64,000 bases of DNA. Origin: Chloroflexota bacterium (GTDB taxonomy: Bacteria; Chloroflexota; UBA6077; FW602-bin22). Within the stretch, counting starts at the first letter, position 1, and each line of letters opens with the position of its first letter. Below, in pieces: positions 50,502 through 60,159 of the stretch. The notes below the pieces were generated by a model. That model was not told where the DNA came from, made no database searches, and worked only from the letters and a program-made list of their open reading frames with translations. Where the stretch lies: NCBI GenBank assembly GCA_004297775.1, contig SCUE01000035.1, positions 1 through 64,000 on the forward strand, read 5' to 3'. The position numbers were made by a program, and so were the translations under genes.

Positions 50502-52874
50502 GTGACGCACCCCGGAAGAGTCCGTGCGATCGGCCGATCGCCACACCCCGATGTCCACCTCGCCGCGATTCCGATTGGCGACCATCCCTGGCCGGCGCGT
50601 CTGACGCCGACGCCCCTGCCGGCCCAGCCGACACCCCTCTTCGGGCGCGATGAGACGATCGCGGACCTGATTGTGTTGGCGGGCACGGGCGATGCTCGGC
50701 TCATCACCCTGGTTGGTCCTGGCGGTGTCGGGAAGACGCGCCTGTGTGTCGCGGTGGCCGGTCAGTTGATCGATTCCTTCCGCGATGGCGTGGCGTTCAT
50801 CGACTTGACGACGGTGCGCGACGCCGACCTCGTACCATCGGCGATTGCGCGCGGGCTCGGCTTGCGGGAGGCGGCCGCCTCGACCAGCGAAGATCAGATT
50901 CACGTCGCGCTTCGCTCGGCTGAGATCCTGCTCGTCCTCGACAATCTCGAACAGGTCGCGGCCGCCTCGGCGTCGATCGCGCGACTGCTCGAAACGTGCT
51001 CTGGCGTGGTGATTATCGCGAGCTCGCGCCAGGCGCTTCGGGTCAGATGGGAGCACGTTCGAGAGGTGTCGCCACTCCCGCTGCCCGACATCGCCGGCGA
51101 AACTGTCGACGCGATCGACGCGTCGCCGGCCACGAGACTGTTTGTTTCGCGCGCTCGGGCGCTGTCCGGTGAGTATCCGATCAACGCCGCCGACGTGCGT
51201 GACATCGCCGCGATTTGCGCGCGCGTTGACGGATTGCCGCTCGCGATCGAACTGGCGGCCGCCCACACGCGGGTGCTAACGCCACGTCAGATCCTCGACC
51301 GAATGGAGCCACTTCTCGATTTCCTGTCTGACGGGACGGCAGATCAGCCCGACCGCCATCGTACGATGCGCGCAACGCTCGACTGGAGCTACGACCTACT
51401 CGGCGAAGATGAACGCCGAGTCTTCCGACGCCTTGGCCTTGTCTACGAGTTCGATCTTGCGACGGCTGAGGCGCTCTGCGCCGACGATCGCGGAGTGCCG
51501 TCGACCGTGGCATCGCTGGTCGGCAAGGCGCTCCTCCGGCGTGAGCGAACCGCGCGCGGCGTGCGCTTCGCGATGTTGGCGCCGGTGCGCGAATACGCGC
51601 ACGCCCTGCTGGTTGCCGCCGGCGAGCGCAATATCCTGCTCGACCGCCTGGTCAACACGTTCGTCGCGGTCGCCGATGAGGCCGACGCAGCACTTCGCGG
51701 CGAGGCGCAGTCCGAATGGTCGGCGCGGCTCGAACGGGATCTGCCGAACATCCGGGTCGCCCTGGCCTGGGCGGCTGAGCGGCCAGATCCGACCGACGGC
51801 CTCCGCATCGCGAGCGGACTCTGGCGATTCTGGGAAGTGCGCGGCCACGTCCGTGAGGGTCGATCCTGGCTCGAACGGCTGCGCACGCGCGGCCGCGCGA
51901 ACTCGTGGTCGATCGCCGGCCGGAGCGCGTTCGCGCTCGGCCACCTGGCATTTCTCCAGGGTGACTACACCGCGGCGCGTGCCCACCACGAAGAGGGCCT
52001 GCGGCACCGTATGGAGAACGGCGATTCCACTCACGCGGCCGAGTCACTCAACGGTCTGGGGCTTGTCGCAACGTACACCGAGGAGATGGCGCGCGCTCGA
52101 CAATTGTTCGAGGATGCCGCGGCGCTCAATCGCGCGTCGGAAAATCGCGCCGGCGAGGCGCTCAACATCAATAACCTCGGTCGCGTCGCCTTCTTCGAGG
52201 GACGGCTCGACGACGCTCGGCTGCTGCAGGAGTGGAGCGTCGCGACCCGACGAGAGCTTGGCGACCTCTGGGGACAGGCGCTCTCGCAGGCCGACCTCGG
52301 CGACGTGCTGGTCGGCCAGGGTTGGATCGAAGAAGCCGAGGACGCGCTGCGGGAGAGCCTGGCGATCTGGCATCGGCAGGAGAATCACTGGGGCGTCGCG
52401 TACGCGCTCGAAGGTCTGGCTGGAGTCGCGCTCGCGCGTAACGACGCGCGGCGGGCGCTGACTCTGACTGGCGCGGCCGCGGCGATTCGCGCTCGTCTGG
52501 AAGAGCCGCCTTCGCCCCCGCGCGGACGAGCGATCGAGCGTGTCGCCCAGCGCGCGAACGCGCTTCTGGCGTCGGCGGATGCCACTGAGGCGTTGCGCGC
52601 CGGGCAAGTGATGACGATCGACGCCGCGACCGAGTTCGCCGAACGAATCGTCGCGCCGAGCGGCAGGGGCGCACCGGATGGCGGCCCACTGTCGGATCGT
52701 GAGATCGAGGTCGCGCGTCTGGTCACGCGCGGGCTGACGAATCGTCAGATCGGAGAAGAACTCGTCATCTCGGAGCGAACCGCCGATGCGCACGTGGCCC
52801 GGATCTTCCGCAAGATCGGTGTCAATTCGCGCGCTCAACTCGTTGCCTGGACACTTCGGCGCGGACTCGCCTGA
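50502..52874 (+). CDS. LuxR-family ATPase regulator with TPR region
   Basis: A 790-residue transcription factor. Near residues 45-330 is an NB-ARC/AAA-like ATPase (LVGPGGVGKTRL, LLVLDNLEQ, ASSRQALRV, DGLPLAIELAAAHTRVLTPR). About 400-650 are helical TPR-type repeats, followed by a C-terminal LuxR helix-turn-helix (LSDREIEVARLVTRGLTNRQ, then ERTADAHVARIFRKIG). Such signal-transduction ATPases activate promoters upon ligand binding. It starts at GTG 50502 with no clear ribosome site. The histidine kinase gene follows 18 bp later but has its own -10. Confidence 0.92.
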   Translation: MTHPGRVRAIGRSPHPDVHLAAIPIGDHPWPARLTPTPLPAQPTPLFGRDETIADLIVLAGTGDARLITLVGPGGVGKTRLCVAVAGQLIDSFRDGVAFIDLTTVRDADLVPSAIARGLGLREAAASTSEDQIHVALRSAEILLVLDNLEQVAAASASIARLLETCSGVVIIASSRQALRVRWEHVREVSPLPLPDIAGETVDAIDASPATRLFVSRARALSGEYPINAADVRDIAAICARVDGLPLAIELAAAHTRVLTPRQILDRMEPLLDFLSDGTADQPDRHRTMRATLDWSYDLLGEDERRVFRRLGLVYEFDLATAEALCADDRGVPSTVASLVGKALLRRERTARGVRFAMLAPVREYAHALLVAAGERNILLDRLVNTFVAVADEADAALRGEAQSEWSARLERDLPNIRVALAWAAERPDPTDGLRIASGLWRFWEVRGHVREGRSWLERLRTRGRANSWSIAGRSAFALGHLAFLQGDYTAARAHHEEGLRHRMENGDSTHAAESLNGLGLVATYTEEMARARQLFEDAAALNRASENRAGEALNINNLGRVAFFEGRLDDARLLQEWSVATRRELGDLWGQALSQADLGDVLVGQGWIEEAEDALRESLAIWHRQENHWGVAYALEGLAGVALARNDARRALTLTGAAAAIRARLEEPPSPPRGRAIERVAQRANALLASADATEALRAGQVMTIDAATEFAERIVAPSGRGAPDGGPLSDREIEVARLVTRGLTNRQIGEELVISERTADAHVARIFRKIGVNSRAQLVAWTLRRGLA

Positions 52875-52879
52875 TAGTT

Positions 52880-52885
52880 TAGTAT
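52880..52885 (+). promoter_or_regulatory. -10 element of leaderless promoter
   Basis: TAGTAT ends 7 nt before the GTG of the histidine kinase gene and lies right after the stop of the LuxR-type gene. No SD is present. Confidence 0.5.
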
Positions 52886-52892
52886 CCGTCAC

Positions 52893-54203
52893 GTGAGCGC
52901 GGACGTCGGCGGCCGGCCACGGCCGACACCAGGTCTGATCGAGCAGGCGCGGCTTGTGTTCACGCGGCTGCTTGGCCGCGCGGCACGCGTGGTCGGTGGC
53001 TCGGACGCGTTCGCTTTCTTGACCTTCAATCCAAACGATCCGGGCTCAGGCAAACCGAGCGTACTGGGCAGCGAACTCGGGTTGTCCAACCTTGGGAGAC
53101 GACTGACGCGGCGCGTGCTCGAGACGGGTGGAACGGTGATCATCTCCGATCTGGCCGAGGAGGCGGCCTCGGATGGCGAGGATATCGGCGTCGGCGCGGC
53201 CATCGCCATGCCCGTCCAGGCGCGCGGCCGAACCATCGGTGTCGCAACGTTCTTCCTGGCCGATACCGATTCCCTCAAGAGCGACGCGGCCGGGTCCGTA
53301 CTCGAACGGCTGCGAACGGCCCATCTTGAGGCGGCGCCGGCGCGTCGTCAGGATGCCGAGGAACCGGCGCTCGTCGGCGCCGTCCCGCGGCGGACTTTCG
53401 GCGCCGCGGGCGGGTCCAGCGATGGCCGACCACTGGTCGATCTCGTCGCCGCCGTCGTCGGCGAGGCGATGACGCGGCTAGACGCCGAGGCCGGCCGGGC
53501 AGATGAAATGAGCGAGGCGAACCGACTGAAGTCCGAATTCGTCTCCGTCGTGTCGCACGAGTTGCGTGGTCCGCTCACGTACGTGATGGGGTTCAGTGAA
53601 ATCCTGGCCGAGCGCGACATCGGTTTCGAGAAGACAAGCCACTACGCCGCTGAAATGCAGCGCGAATCGCGGCGCATGCTCCAGATTGTCAACGACTTGC
53701 TCGACATGTCCCGGATGGAGCTCGGCCACCTCTCGGTCGAACCGCGTGACCTTGCCATCGCGACCGAGATACGGCAAATCTCCCGCAACGTCGCGACGAG
53801 TTCCGACAAGCATCAGATCGTCGACGACTGCCCGCCCGAACTCATCGTGCGCGCGGATCCGGTTCGTCTCTGGCAGGTTCTCCAGAATCTCCTGACGAAC
53901 GCGATTCGGTATTCGCCAGATGGCGGCGAGATCCGCGTCACTGCCCAGCGCGATCCGGAGATGCCGGGATTGGCGCGCGTGTCGGTCGCCGACAACGGCG
54001 TCGGTATCGCGCCGGAGTATCAACCTCGCATCTTCGAGAAGTTCTACCGTGTCGATGGCGATCTGAAGACGCGCGTGCGCGGCAGCGGCCTCGGTTTGGC
54101 GATCTGCCAGGCGATCGTCGAGGCACAGGGCGGCACGATCTGGGTCGAAAGCGAACTCGGACGCGGCAGCGTCTTCACCTTCACGGTGCCGCTCGCGTCA
54201 TAG
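52893..54203 (+). CDS. soluble GAF-type sensor histidine kinase
   Basis: A 436-residue kinase. Residues about 20-140 are a GAF-like sensor without membrane spans. The H-box is FVSVVSHELRGPLTYVMGFS (phospho-acceptor His). The ATP-binding domain has the N-box LLTNAIRYSPDGG, G1 VADNGVGIAPEY, the F-box IFEKFYR and G2 RGSGLGLAICQAI. All catalytic features are present, unlike the fragment at 48457. It may phosphorylate the OmpR-type regulator or the orphan receivers nearby. Confidence 0.93.
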   Translation: MSADVGGRPRPTPGLIEQARLVFTRLLGRAARVVGGSDAFAFLTFNPNDPGSGKPSVLGSELGLSNLGRRLTRRVLETGGTVIISDLAEEAASDGEDIGVGAAIAMPVQARGRTIGVATFFLADTDSLKSDAAGSVLERLRTAHLEAAPARRQDAEEPALVGAVPRRTFGAAGGSSDGRPLVDLVAAVVGEAMTRLDAEAGRADEMSEANRLKSEFVSVVSHELRGPLTYVMGFSEILAERDIGFEKTSHYAAEMQRESRRMLQIVNDLLDMSRMELGHLSVEPRDLAIATEIRQISRNVATSSDKHQIVDDCPPELIVRADPVRLWQVLQNLLTNAIRYSPDGGEIRVTAQRDPEMPGLARVSVADNGVGIAPEYQPRIFEKFYRVDGDLKTRVRGSGLGLAICQAIVEAQGGTIWVESELGRGSVFTFTVPLAS

Positions 54204-54218
54204 CCAGAGTTCATTCTC

Positions 54219-54224
54219 GATAAT
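54219..54224 (+). promoter_or_regulatory. -10 element of leaderless promoter
   Basis: GATAAT ends 6 nt before the GTG of the DUF58 gene at 54231. No SD is present. Confidence 0.45.
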
Positions 54225-54230
54225 GGCGCG

Positions 54231-55391
54231 GTGACGCCGGCGGGATGGCGCATCCTCGGTCTGACAGTCGCGCTTCTGGCGATCGGTCTGATCGGTCGGA
54301 TGCCGTTGCCCCTCACGATCGCCGGCGCGTTCGCGCTCGTTCTCACTCTGGGCCTGGTGTGGTCGGGCCTTTCGGCGCGCGCGCTGATTGTCGAGCGCAG
54401 GTGCGCGGACGAGACGCCGAGCGTTGGCGATACCTTGACCGAGCATTTGCGCGTCACCAATCGCGGATGGTTGCCGTCGGCGGTCGCGATCGAACCACAA
54501 TCGACGTTGCCCGGGTACGGGCAGATCGTCTCCCTGACCATTGGATCGCGCGGGACGGCCACGCGAACGCTCGCGTTCCGTTGTGCGACGCGGGGCGAGT
54601 TCACGCTTGGCCCGACGCGCATTCGCGCCTTCGACCCATTTGGTTTGTGTCAGGCCAGCCGCGTCGAGAGCGCGTCGCGTCGAGTGATCGTCCTGCCGGC
54701 CATCGAATCGTCCGCGAGCGGCGATCGGCGCGCGGCCAGCGGCGCGCCCGAGATCGCCCCCGATGCCGCGGCGATCCGCGATTACCAGGCGGGCGATCCG
54801 GTGCGGCGGATTCACTGGCCATCGACCGCGCGGCTGGGTCGTCTGGTCGTGAAGGAAGTCGAGCGGTCGGGTTCCACCAACGTTCTCGTCGTCGCCGACC
54901 TCGATGCCTCGGTCCAGGTTGGAGTGTGCCCGGACGGAACGGAGGAGCGCGTCGTCGGAGTTGCCGCGAGCGTGGCCGCGGGGTTGATCGAGGCCCGCCG
55001 CGCGGTTGCCCTGATCGCGACCGCGAATCGGCATCTCGACGTTCGCGCTGGACGCGGCGAGCGGCACATCCAGTCGATCCTCGAGTCGCTGGCGGTTGCG
55101 CGGGCAGGTCGGTCGCCGGCGCTTGAGGAGGTGTTGTTGGCGGAGATCGGTCGACTCAGCCGCGATACGACGTTGATCGTCGTGACGCCTTCGATCGAGC
55201 GCGCCTGGGTCGCGGCGCTGGCGCGCGCCGGACCGCGTGGCATTCCGACATTCGCGCTCCTCGTGGAACCAGCGACGTACGGTGACGCTGCCTCGTCGCT
55301 CGATGTGGTCGGAGATCTGCTTTCCAACGGCACGCCGGTGGCACTCGTGAAGCGAGACCGGACGCTGATCGAAGCGCTGGCCGACGCGTGA
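54231..55391 (+). CDS. DUF58 domain membrane protein
   Basis: A 386-residue protein. Two N-terminal membrane helices (about 5-50) are followed by the DUF58 domain with its hallmark DPVRRIHWPSTARLGRLVVK (about residues 185-205) and a von Willebrand A-like fold after it. DUF58 proteins work with MoxR ATPases and a transglutaminase partner in envelope processes. It overlaps the transglutaminase gene by 4 nt (GTGA). The matching MoxR gene is at 41928. Confidence 0.92.
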   Translation: MTPAGWRILGLTVALLAIGLIGRMPLPLTIAGAFALVLTLGLVWSGLSARALIVERRCADETPSVGDTLTEHLRVTNRGWLPSAVAIEPQSTLPGYGQIVSLTIGSRGTATRTLAFRCATRGEFTLGPTRIRAFDPFGLCQASRVESASRRVIVLPAIESSASGDRRAASGAPEIAPDAAAIRDYQAGDPVRRIHWPSTARLGRLVVKEVERSGSTNVLVVADLDASVQVGVCPDGTEERVVGVAASVAAGLIEARRAVALIATANRHLDVRAGRGERHIQSILESLAVARAGRSPALEEVLLAEIGRLSRDTTLIVVTPSIERAWVAALARAGPRGIPTFALLVEPATYGDAASSLDVVGDLLSNGTPVALVKRDRTLIEALADA

Positions 55392-57265
55392 ACGAGGTAC
55401 GCGGCCGCGCGGCCGGTTTCATTGGCCTGGGCCTTCTGGCACTCGCAACCATCGCCGAGCCGCTCGGCGCCCTGGCCGATGCTGGAACTCTGACTGGTGA
55501 CGTGCCGTTCCTCGTGGCCGCGGTCGGTGTATTTGTGGCGACCATTCGCCTCGCTCGATGGCGAGACCCATGGCCAGCGATCGTCCTGTCCGGGGTGCTG
55601 GTCCTGTTTGGCGCCACCGGCGACTCATCGGCGACTCCGCGCGTCGCACCGCTGATCGCCGGCTCACTCCTGCTCCTGTCCGCGACGGCCGGCGATCGCG
55701 GACGGCGCCGCGGCGCCCGAGATGTCTCGGCCGCCGTGCCAATGCTGGCGATTCCCCTGGCAGGTGTCATCGCAATCGCGGCGACGCTCATTCCGGCCGA
55801 TGCGCTAATCCGCGCGCTTCCAGACGCGCGTTCGATGCTTCCGTACGGGATAGCACCGCCGGGTGGTTCGCGCATCGCGAACGGCTCGATGCGCAATGGT
55901 GTTGGCGACCGCTTCGGCACGTCCCTTGCACTGGGAACTGACTTTCGAGCGCGACCCGACCTGGTTGCGCGGGTCGATAACCTCGACGGCGACCGGATTC
56001 GCGTTCGCGCCTACGAGACGTGGACTGGTGATGGCTGGTCGGCCGCGCCCTCGACCTGGCACGATGGCGCCATCCCAAGTGTCGACGGCGATCCGGATGT
56101 GAGGCACTACGGCGTCACCGCCCTTGTCGAGACGACCGGCGTTCTCCTGTCCGGTCAGCCGCGAGATCTGCCGATCGGGACGCGATGGCGCTCAATCCTG
56201 GGCTCCGGCGGCGCCGTGCCCGATCGGCCGATCGATGCCGTCTTTGCGGAACCGCTCGCGCGTGGCGGACGCTACACCGTTTCGTACCGACCCGGGCCGA
56301 AAGCGTCGGACGTCACGTCCGATGGCGAAGATCCGGCCGACATTCGCGCGCTGTTCGCGGCGCCACCGAGTGTCTCGCCGGCGACGTTCGATCTCGCTCG
56401 CGCGATCGTGCGCAACGCTCCCACACGGTTGGAGCAGGCGAACGCGGTGCAAGGATACCTCCAGAGATTCGAGTACCGGACCCGCCTGCCGGATCTGGTT
56501 TCGACCGATCGGACGGGCGTGGCCGAGCCGATCGAGCGCTTCCTCTTCGAGACGCGATCCGGCTACTGCGACTACTTCGCCAGTGCGATGGTGATTCTGC
56601 TGCGCGCGAACGACGTTCCGGCGCGGTTCGTCTCAGGGTACGCCGGCGGCGAACGCGTGGAAACCGGCCGCGTTTTTCGCGATGCCGACGCGCATTCCTG
56701 GGTCGAGGTGTACTTTCCCGGCGCGGGATGGGTCGAGTTCGACCCGACGCCGCCCGCGCCCCGCGCCCTGGCGCGCGCTCAGGCGCTGGCGAACGACGCC
56801 GAGATCGATCCCGCGGTCGCCGTGCCGCCGGTTTGGGCGATTGCGAACGAGGCCGATCTGGCCGAGATTGATGGTGAGGCGATCCCCGCGCCGAGTCTCG
56901 ACCCGGCATTCGGCCTTGCCCTCGCGGCGATCGCGAGCCTGGCGCTCGTGGCCGGACTCCGGATCGCCTGGGGCTGGGGCATCGATGGACTACCGGCAGC
57001 GGAATCCGGGTATGCGTACCTCGCGCGCCTCGCCAGTCTGCGAGGCGTGTCGCCACTGCCGCGCGAGACCCCGTCCGAGTTCGCGGCTCGGCTCGGCGCC
57101 ACGTTCCCGGCCGCGTCCGAACCCGCGGCGCGACTCGCCAGCGCCTACGTCACCAGTCGATTCGGCGGCCGTCCCGAAGCGATCTACGCGGAGCGTGACC
57201 TCGACCGCGACTGTCGCGCCGCTCTCCGGATCCTGGCAACCGAAAGACGCGCGCGCGACGGCTGA
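55388..57265 (+). CDS. transglutaminase-like membrane protein, TgpA type
   Basis: A 625-residue protein. The N-terminal third contains several membrane helices (for example AAGFIGLGLLALATIAEPLG). The transglutaminase core carries the Cys in SGYCDYFASAMVILLR, the His in DADAHSWVEVYF and the Asp in WVEFDPTPP. After it come another membrane helix (PAFGLALAAIASLALVAGLR) and a cytoplasmic DUF4129-like tail. The catalytic domain would face outside. The role in bacteria is not well defined and probably concerns the envelope. It is translationally coupled to DUF58. Confidence 0.92.
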   Translation: MNEVRGRAAGFIGLGLLALATIAEPLGALADAGTLTGDVPFLVAAVGVFVATIRLARWRDPWPAIVLSGVLVLFGATGDSSATPRVAPLIAGSLLLLSATAGDRGRRRGARDVSAAVPMLAIPLAGVIAIAATLIPADALIRALPDARSMLPYGIAPPGGSRIANGSMRNGVGDRFGTSLALGTDFRARPDLVARVDNLDGDRIRVRAYETWTGDGWSAAPSTWHDGAIPSVDGDPDVRHYGVTALVETTGVLLSGQPRDLPIGTRWRSILGSGGAVPDRPIDAVFAEPLARGGRYTVSYRPGPKASDVTSDGEDPADIRALFAAPPSVSPATFDLARAIVRNAPTRLEQANAVQGYLQRFEYRTRLPDLVSTDRTGVAEPIERFLFETRSGYCDYFASAMVILLRANDVPARFVSGYAGGERVETGRVFRDADAHSWVEVYFPGAGWVEFDPTPPAPRALARAQALANDAEIDPAVAVPPVWAIANEADLAEIDGEAIPAPSLDPAFGLALAAIASLALVAGLRIAWGWGIDGLPAAESGYAYLARLASLRGVSPLPRETPSEFAARLGATFPAASEPAARLASAYVTSRFGGRPEAIYAERDLDRDCRAALRILATERRARDG

Positions 57266-57337
57266 GCCGAGATCCGCGCGCTTCTATCCGCGCCGGACGG
57301 CGCCGCGCCGCCGCTGGCGAATGCGGCCCCGAGGCGA

Positions 57338-57343
57338 CATACT
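57338..57343 (+). promoter_or_regulatory. -10 element of leaderless promoter
   Basis: CATACT ends 6 nt before the ATG of proC at 57350. No SD is present. Confidence 0.4.
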
Positions 57344-57349
57344 CCGGCA

Positions 57350-58165
57350 ATGGCTGGCGTCGTCGTCATCGGTGGCGGTGCGATGGGCGAAGCGTTCGCG
57401 CGCGGGATGCTGGCGGCCGGTGTCGCGACCACCGGAAACCTGGTGGTCATCGATCGATCGCCGGCTCGGTGCGAGGAACTGGCGCGTCGGTTCGGGATTC
57501 GGTGTGAGATCGATCCGGTCGCCTCGCTTGCATCGGTCGACACGGTCGTCATCGCGGTCAAGCCGAAAAGCTACCCCGGTCTGGCGCGACAGATCGCCGA
57601 CCATCTCGCTCCGGAGCAGACGGTCATTTCGATCGTGGCCGGACTGACGATCGAACGACTGCAAACGACCCTGGGACACCGTGTCATCATCCGAGCGATG
57701 CCGAACACCCCGGCGCAAATTGGCGCCGGCGTGACGGCGTGGTACGCCGCGTCGGACGCTGCCGCGTCGGCGCTGGAACGGACCGAGGCGATCCTGCGAT
57801 CGCTGGGCGCGACCGCGCGGGTCGAAGATGAGTCGGACATCGACATCGCGACGGCGCTCTCGGGATCGGGGCCGGCCTTCGTGTTCCTGGTAATCGAGGC
57901 GATGATCGACGCCGGCGTCCACTGCGGACTGGATCGCGCGACGGCCTCGACGCTGGCGATCCAGACGGTCATTGGCGCTGGCCGTCTGGCCGCCGAGTCG
58001 GGCAGTCACCCGGCCGCGCTCCGCAATGCCGTCACCTCACCGGGCGGGACGACCGCGGCCGGCCTGGCCGAACTGGAATCGGCCGGCGTGCGTGCCGCGT
58101 TTGATCGCGCCATCGTCGCGGCGCACACGCGGAGTCGCGTCTTGGGTACGATTGGGGTGGCATGA
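57350..58165 (+). CDS. proC: pyrroline-5-carboxylate reductase
   Basis: A 271-residue enzyme that reduces pyrroline-5-carboxylate to proline with NAD(P)H, the last step of proline synthesis. The Rossmann motif GGGAMGEAFARGML is at the start. VIAVKPKSYP and MPNTPAQIGAG mark the cofactor and substrate pocket. The C-terminal signature TSPGGTTAAGLAELE is complete. The length matches the family. It overlaps the next small gene by 4 nt (ATGA). Confidence 0.95.
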   Translation: MAGVVVIGGGAMGEAFARGMLAAGVATTGNLVVIDRSPARCEELARRFGIRCEIDPVASLASVDTVVIAVKPKSYPGLARQIADHLAPEQTVISIVAGLTIERLQTTLGHRVIIRAMPNTPAQIGAGVTAWYAASDAAASALERTEAILRSLGATARVEDESDIDIATALSGSGPAFVFLVIEAMIDAGVHCGLDRATASTLAIQTVIGAGRLAAESGSHPAALRNAVTSPGGTTAAGLAELESAGVRAAFDRAIVAAHTRSRVLGTIGVA

Positions 58166-58401
58166 GCGTTCCCGACTGGCAGCGCGATCCTGATCTCGGT
58201 CGGCTGGCCGGTCTGGCGCGTCTGACGCCGCGCGAGGCGACCTGCCTCCTGCTCGATGAGCCGTGGTGGGAGCGTATTTCGCGGCGCATCTCTCCGGTCG
58301 CGCAGGGCGAACTGCGGGAACTGATCCGTCGTCGCGCGCTGGTCGATCGTCCAGGCCGACACGATCCGTCGCGCGGCACACCGCGCGCCGAGTCTGGCTA
58401 G
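58162..58401 (+). CDS. small hypothetical protein downstream of proC
   Basis: A 79-residue soluble protein coupled to proC through an ATGA overlap. It contains LGRLAGLARLTPREATCLLL and DEPWWERISRRISPVAQGEL, probably helical. No family is recognised. Its stop codon interlocks with that of the convergent CofD-type gene in the palindrome CTAG at 58398-58401. Confidence 0.6.
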   Translation: MSVPDWQRDPDLGRLAGLARLTPREATCLLLDEPWWERISRRISPVAQGELRELIRRRALVDRPGRHDPSRGTPRAESG

Positions 58402-59381
58402 GCCCGGCTCAGGAGCGGCGACAGGCCGGCGATGTCCGCCAGCTCCTCGGCCAGCTTCGCGGAATCGTGGCGAATGTAGCGTCCCTCGTGGAGAACGTCG
58501 CGTGCCACCAACGGCAGACCGGCCCGCGCGCTCTGGCGCGGTTCCGGAATCACCGGACGCGATCCGACTGAGGCGTACAGCGCGACCTGCGCGGTCGGCC
58601 AGTGATCGTTGAAGAGAACCGCGTCCAGGCGCGGTGCCCCGAGGTACCGCTCGATCGTCGCCGTGAAGTCTCCGACCGTGTAGTCGGGCGTCTCGTTGCG
58701 CTTCGTCATGAGATTGCAGATGTAGACGACCCTGGCGCGCGAACGCTGGATCGCCCCACGCACGCCGGTCACGAGCAGATTCGGCACGATGCTTGTGTAC
58801 AGATCACCCGGACCGATCACGATGACGTCGGCCGCTTCCAGCGCTTCGAGTGCGCCGGGATACGCTTCGGCCGGCGGATCGAGCGCGACGCCGCGGACCG
58901 GCGCCTCCAGGATATCGGCCAGACCGTCGATCGACGCTTCGCCACGGAACACGCGGCCGTTTTCCAGATGAACGACGAGCTCGACCCGATCGAGCGTCAC
59001 CGGAATGACGCGCCCCTCGACCGCGAACACCTCGTGCAGTCGCTCGATCGTCAGGACCGTGTCGCCAGTGATCTGTTCCAGTGCGGCGAAGATGACGTTG
59101 CGGACGGTGTGCGCATCGAGGCTTCCGCCAACGAACCGATGACCCAGTAGCTCCTTCATCGCCTCGGGGTGACTGGAGAGGGCGATCAGGCAACGCGTGA
59201 AGTCGCCCGGCGGCAGGATTCCGTATTCGTCGCGCAGCCGGCCGGAACTACCTCCGGAATCCATCATCGTGACGATGGCGCTCGTCTCGACGTTCAGCAA
59301 CCGAAGGCCGGTCAAGAGGTGGTAGTGCCCTGTGCCGCCACCGATCGTGGCGACGCGCGGCCGACCTGAGGGCGCGGTCAC
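58398..59381 (-). CDS. CofD/YvcK-family protein
   Basis: A 327-residue protein of the family that includes gluconeogenesis factor YvcK, which controls carbon flux to peptidoglycan and binds UDP-sugars, and the F420-synthesis enzyme CofD. The N-terminal nucleotide-binding motif is IGGGTGHYHLLTGL. TMMDSGGSSGRLRDEYG and VIGPGDLYTSIVPNLLV are typical of YvcK. The GTG at 59381 is the only start that clears the upstream phosphoesterase gene, 16 bp away. There is no ribosome site. The peptidoglycan-control role is inferred from family knowledge. Confidence 0.9.
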   Translation of the reverse strand: MTAPSGRPRVATIGGGTGHYHLLTGLRLLNVETSAIVTMMDSGGSSGRLRDEYGILPPGDFTRCLIALSSHPEAMKELLGHRFVGGSLDAHTVRNVIFAALEQITGDTVLTIERLHEVFAVEGRVIPVTLDRVELVVHLENGRVFRGEASIDGLADILEAPVRGVALDPPAEAYPGALEALEAADVIVIGPGDLYTSIVPNLLVTGVRGAIQRSRARVVYICNLMTKRNETPDYTVGDFTATIERYLGAPRLDAVLFNDHWPTAQVALYASVGSRPVIPEPRQSARAGLPLVARDVLHEGRYIRHDSAKLAEELADIAGLSPLLSRA

Positions 59382-59397
59382 GGGCGCGTCGATCGGA

Positions 59398-60108
59398 TCA
59401 GCTTGTCGCTTCCGAAGCCGGCCACGGCGGCATCTCGTTCCGCGCCGCGGCGGCGAGCTCGTCACCCCGGTCATATGGCACCTGGCGTTGTTCGATGATC
59501 CAACCATCCGAAGTCGCCGTCGCGAGCGTGAAGTTGGCGATGGGTTGGCCGTCGAGCGGGAGTCCGACGCTGGCGACGTTGACGAGGAGGCCAAACGCGG
59601 TCGCACGGACGAAGTTGCTGTGAAAGTGACCGAACGCGATCACGGCCGCGCCGGTGCCGGCATAGCCATCGACCACCTCGCGCGCGCTGTTGTGCTGTCC
59701 GCCGCGACGATCGTTCGTTCCGCGTGGACTCGAATGGACGACCAGCAAGTCACCGGCCGGGGTCGCGACGCGAAACGACTCCCGCAGACCCGTCAGACGC
59801 TGCAGGACCTCGCCGCCGAGCATCTTGCGCGTCCAGGTGATCTGTGCGACCGCGGCGGCGCGGAAGCGTGGCGGGTATTCGCCGTGAATGATCCGGTCCG
59901 CCCCGAGCGCCTCATCCTCGTTGCCGCGCAGGAGCGTCCAGCCGTGCTCGATCAAGTACTCCCAGGTCTCACGGGGGCGTGGCCCGCCCTGCACGAGATC
60001 GCCCGCCACCACGACGGCCTCGAGTGGTCCGGCGCGGTCGATCGCGGCGGCGACCGCTCGCAACGCGGTCAGGTTGCCGTGGATATCAGAAAAAAGCGCG
60101 AAACGCAT
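59398..60108 (-). CDS. metallophosphoesterase, calcineurin-like superfamily
   Basis: A 236-residue phosphodiesterase/phosphatase of the YfcE/Metallophos_2 type. The metal-binding blocks are FSDIHGN, VAGDLVQGG, RGNED, VVHSSP and FGHFHSNF, all in canonical order. Compare the altered relative at 12006. It probably acts on small phosphodiesters or phosphorylated proteins. The start is ATG 60108 with TAGACT 10 nt upstream and no SD. It lies next to the CofD/YvcK gene in the same direction. Confidence 0.9.
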   Translation of the reverse strand: MRFALFSDIHGNLTALRAVAAAIDRAGPLEAVVVAGDLVQGGPRPRETWEYLIEHGWTLLRGNEDEALGADRIIHGEYPPRFRAAAVAQITWTRKMLGGEVLQRLTGLRESFRVATPAGDLLVVHSSPRGTNDRRGGQHNSAREVVDGYAGTGAAVIAFGHFHSNFVRATAFGLLVNVASVGLPLDGQPIANFTLATATSDGWIIEQRQVPYDRGDELAAAARNEMPPWPASEATS

Positions 60109-60159
60109 CGCGGTTGGCAGTCTAAACGCTGCGCGGCGGATTGGCGAAGCGATCGCGCG

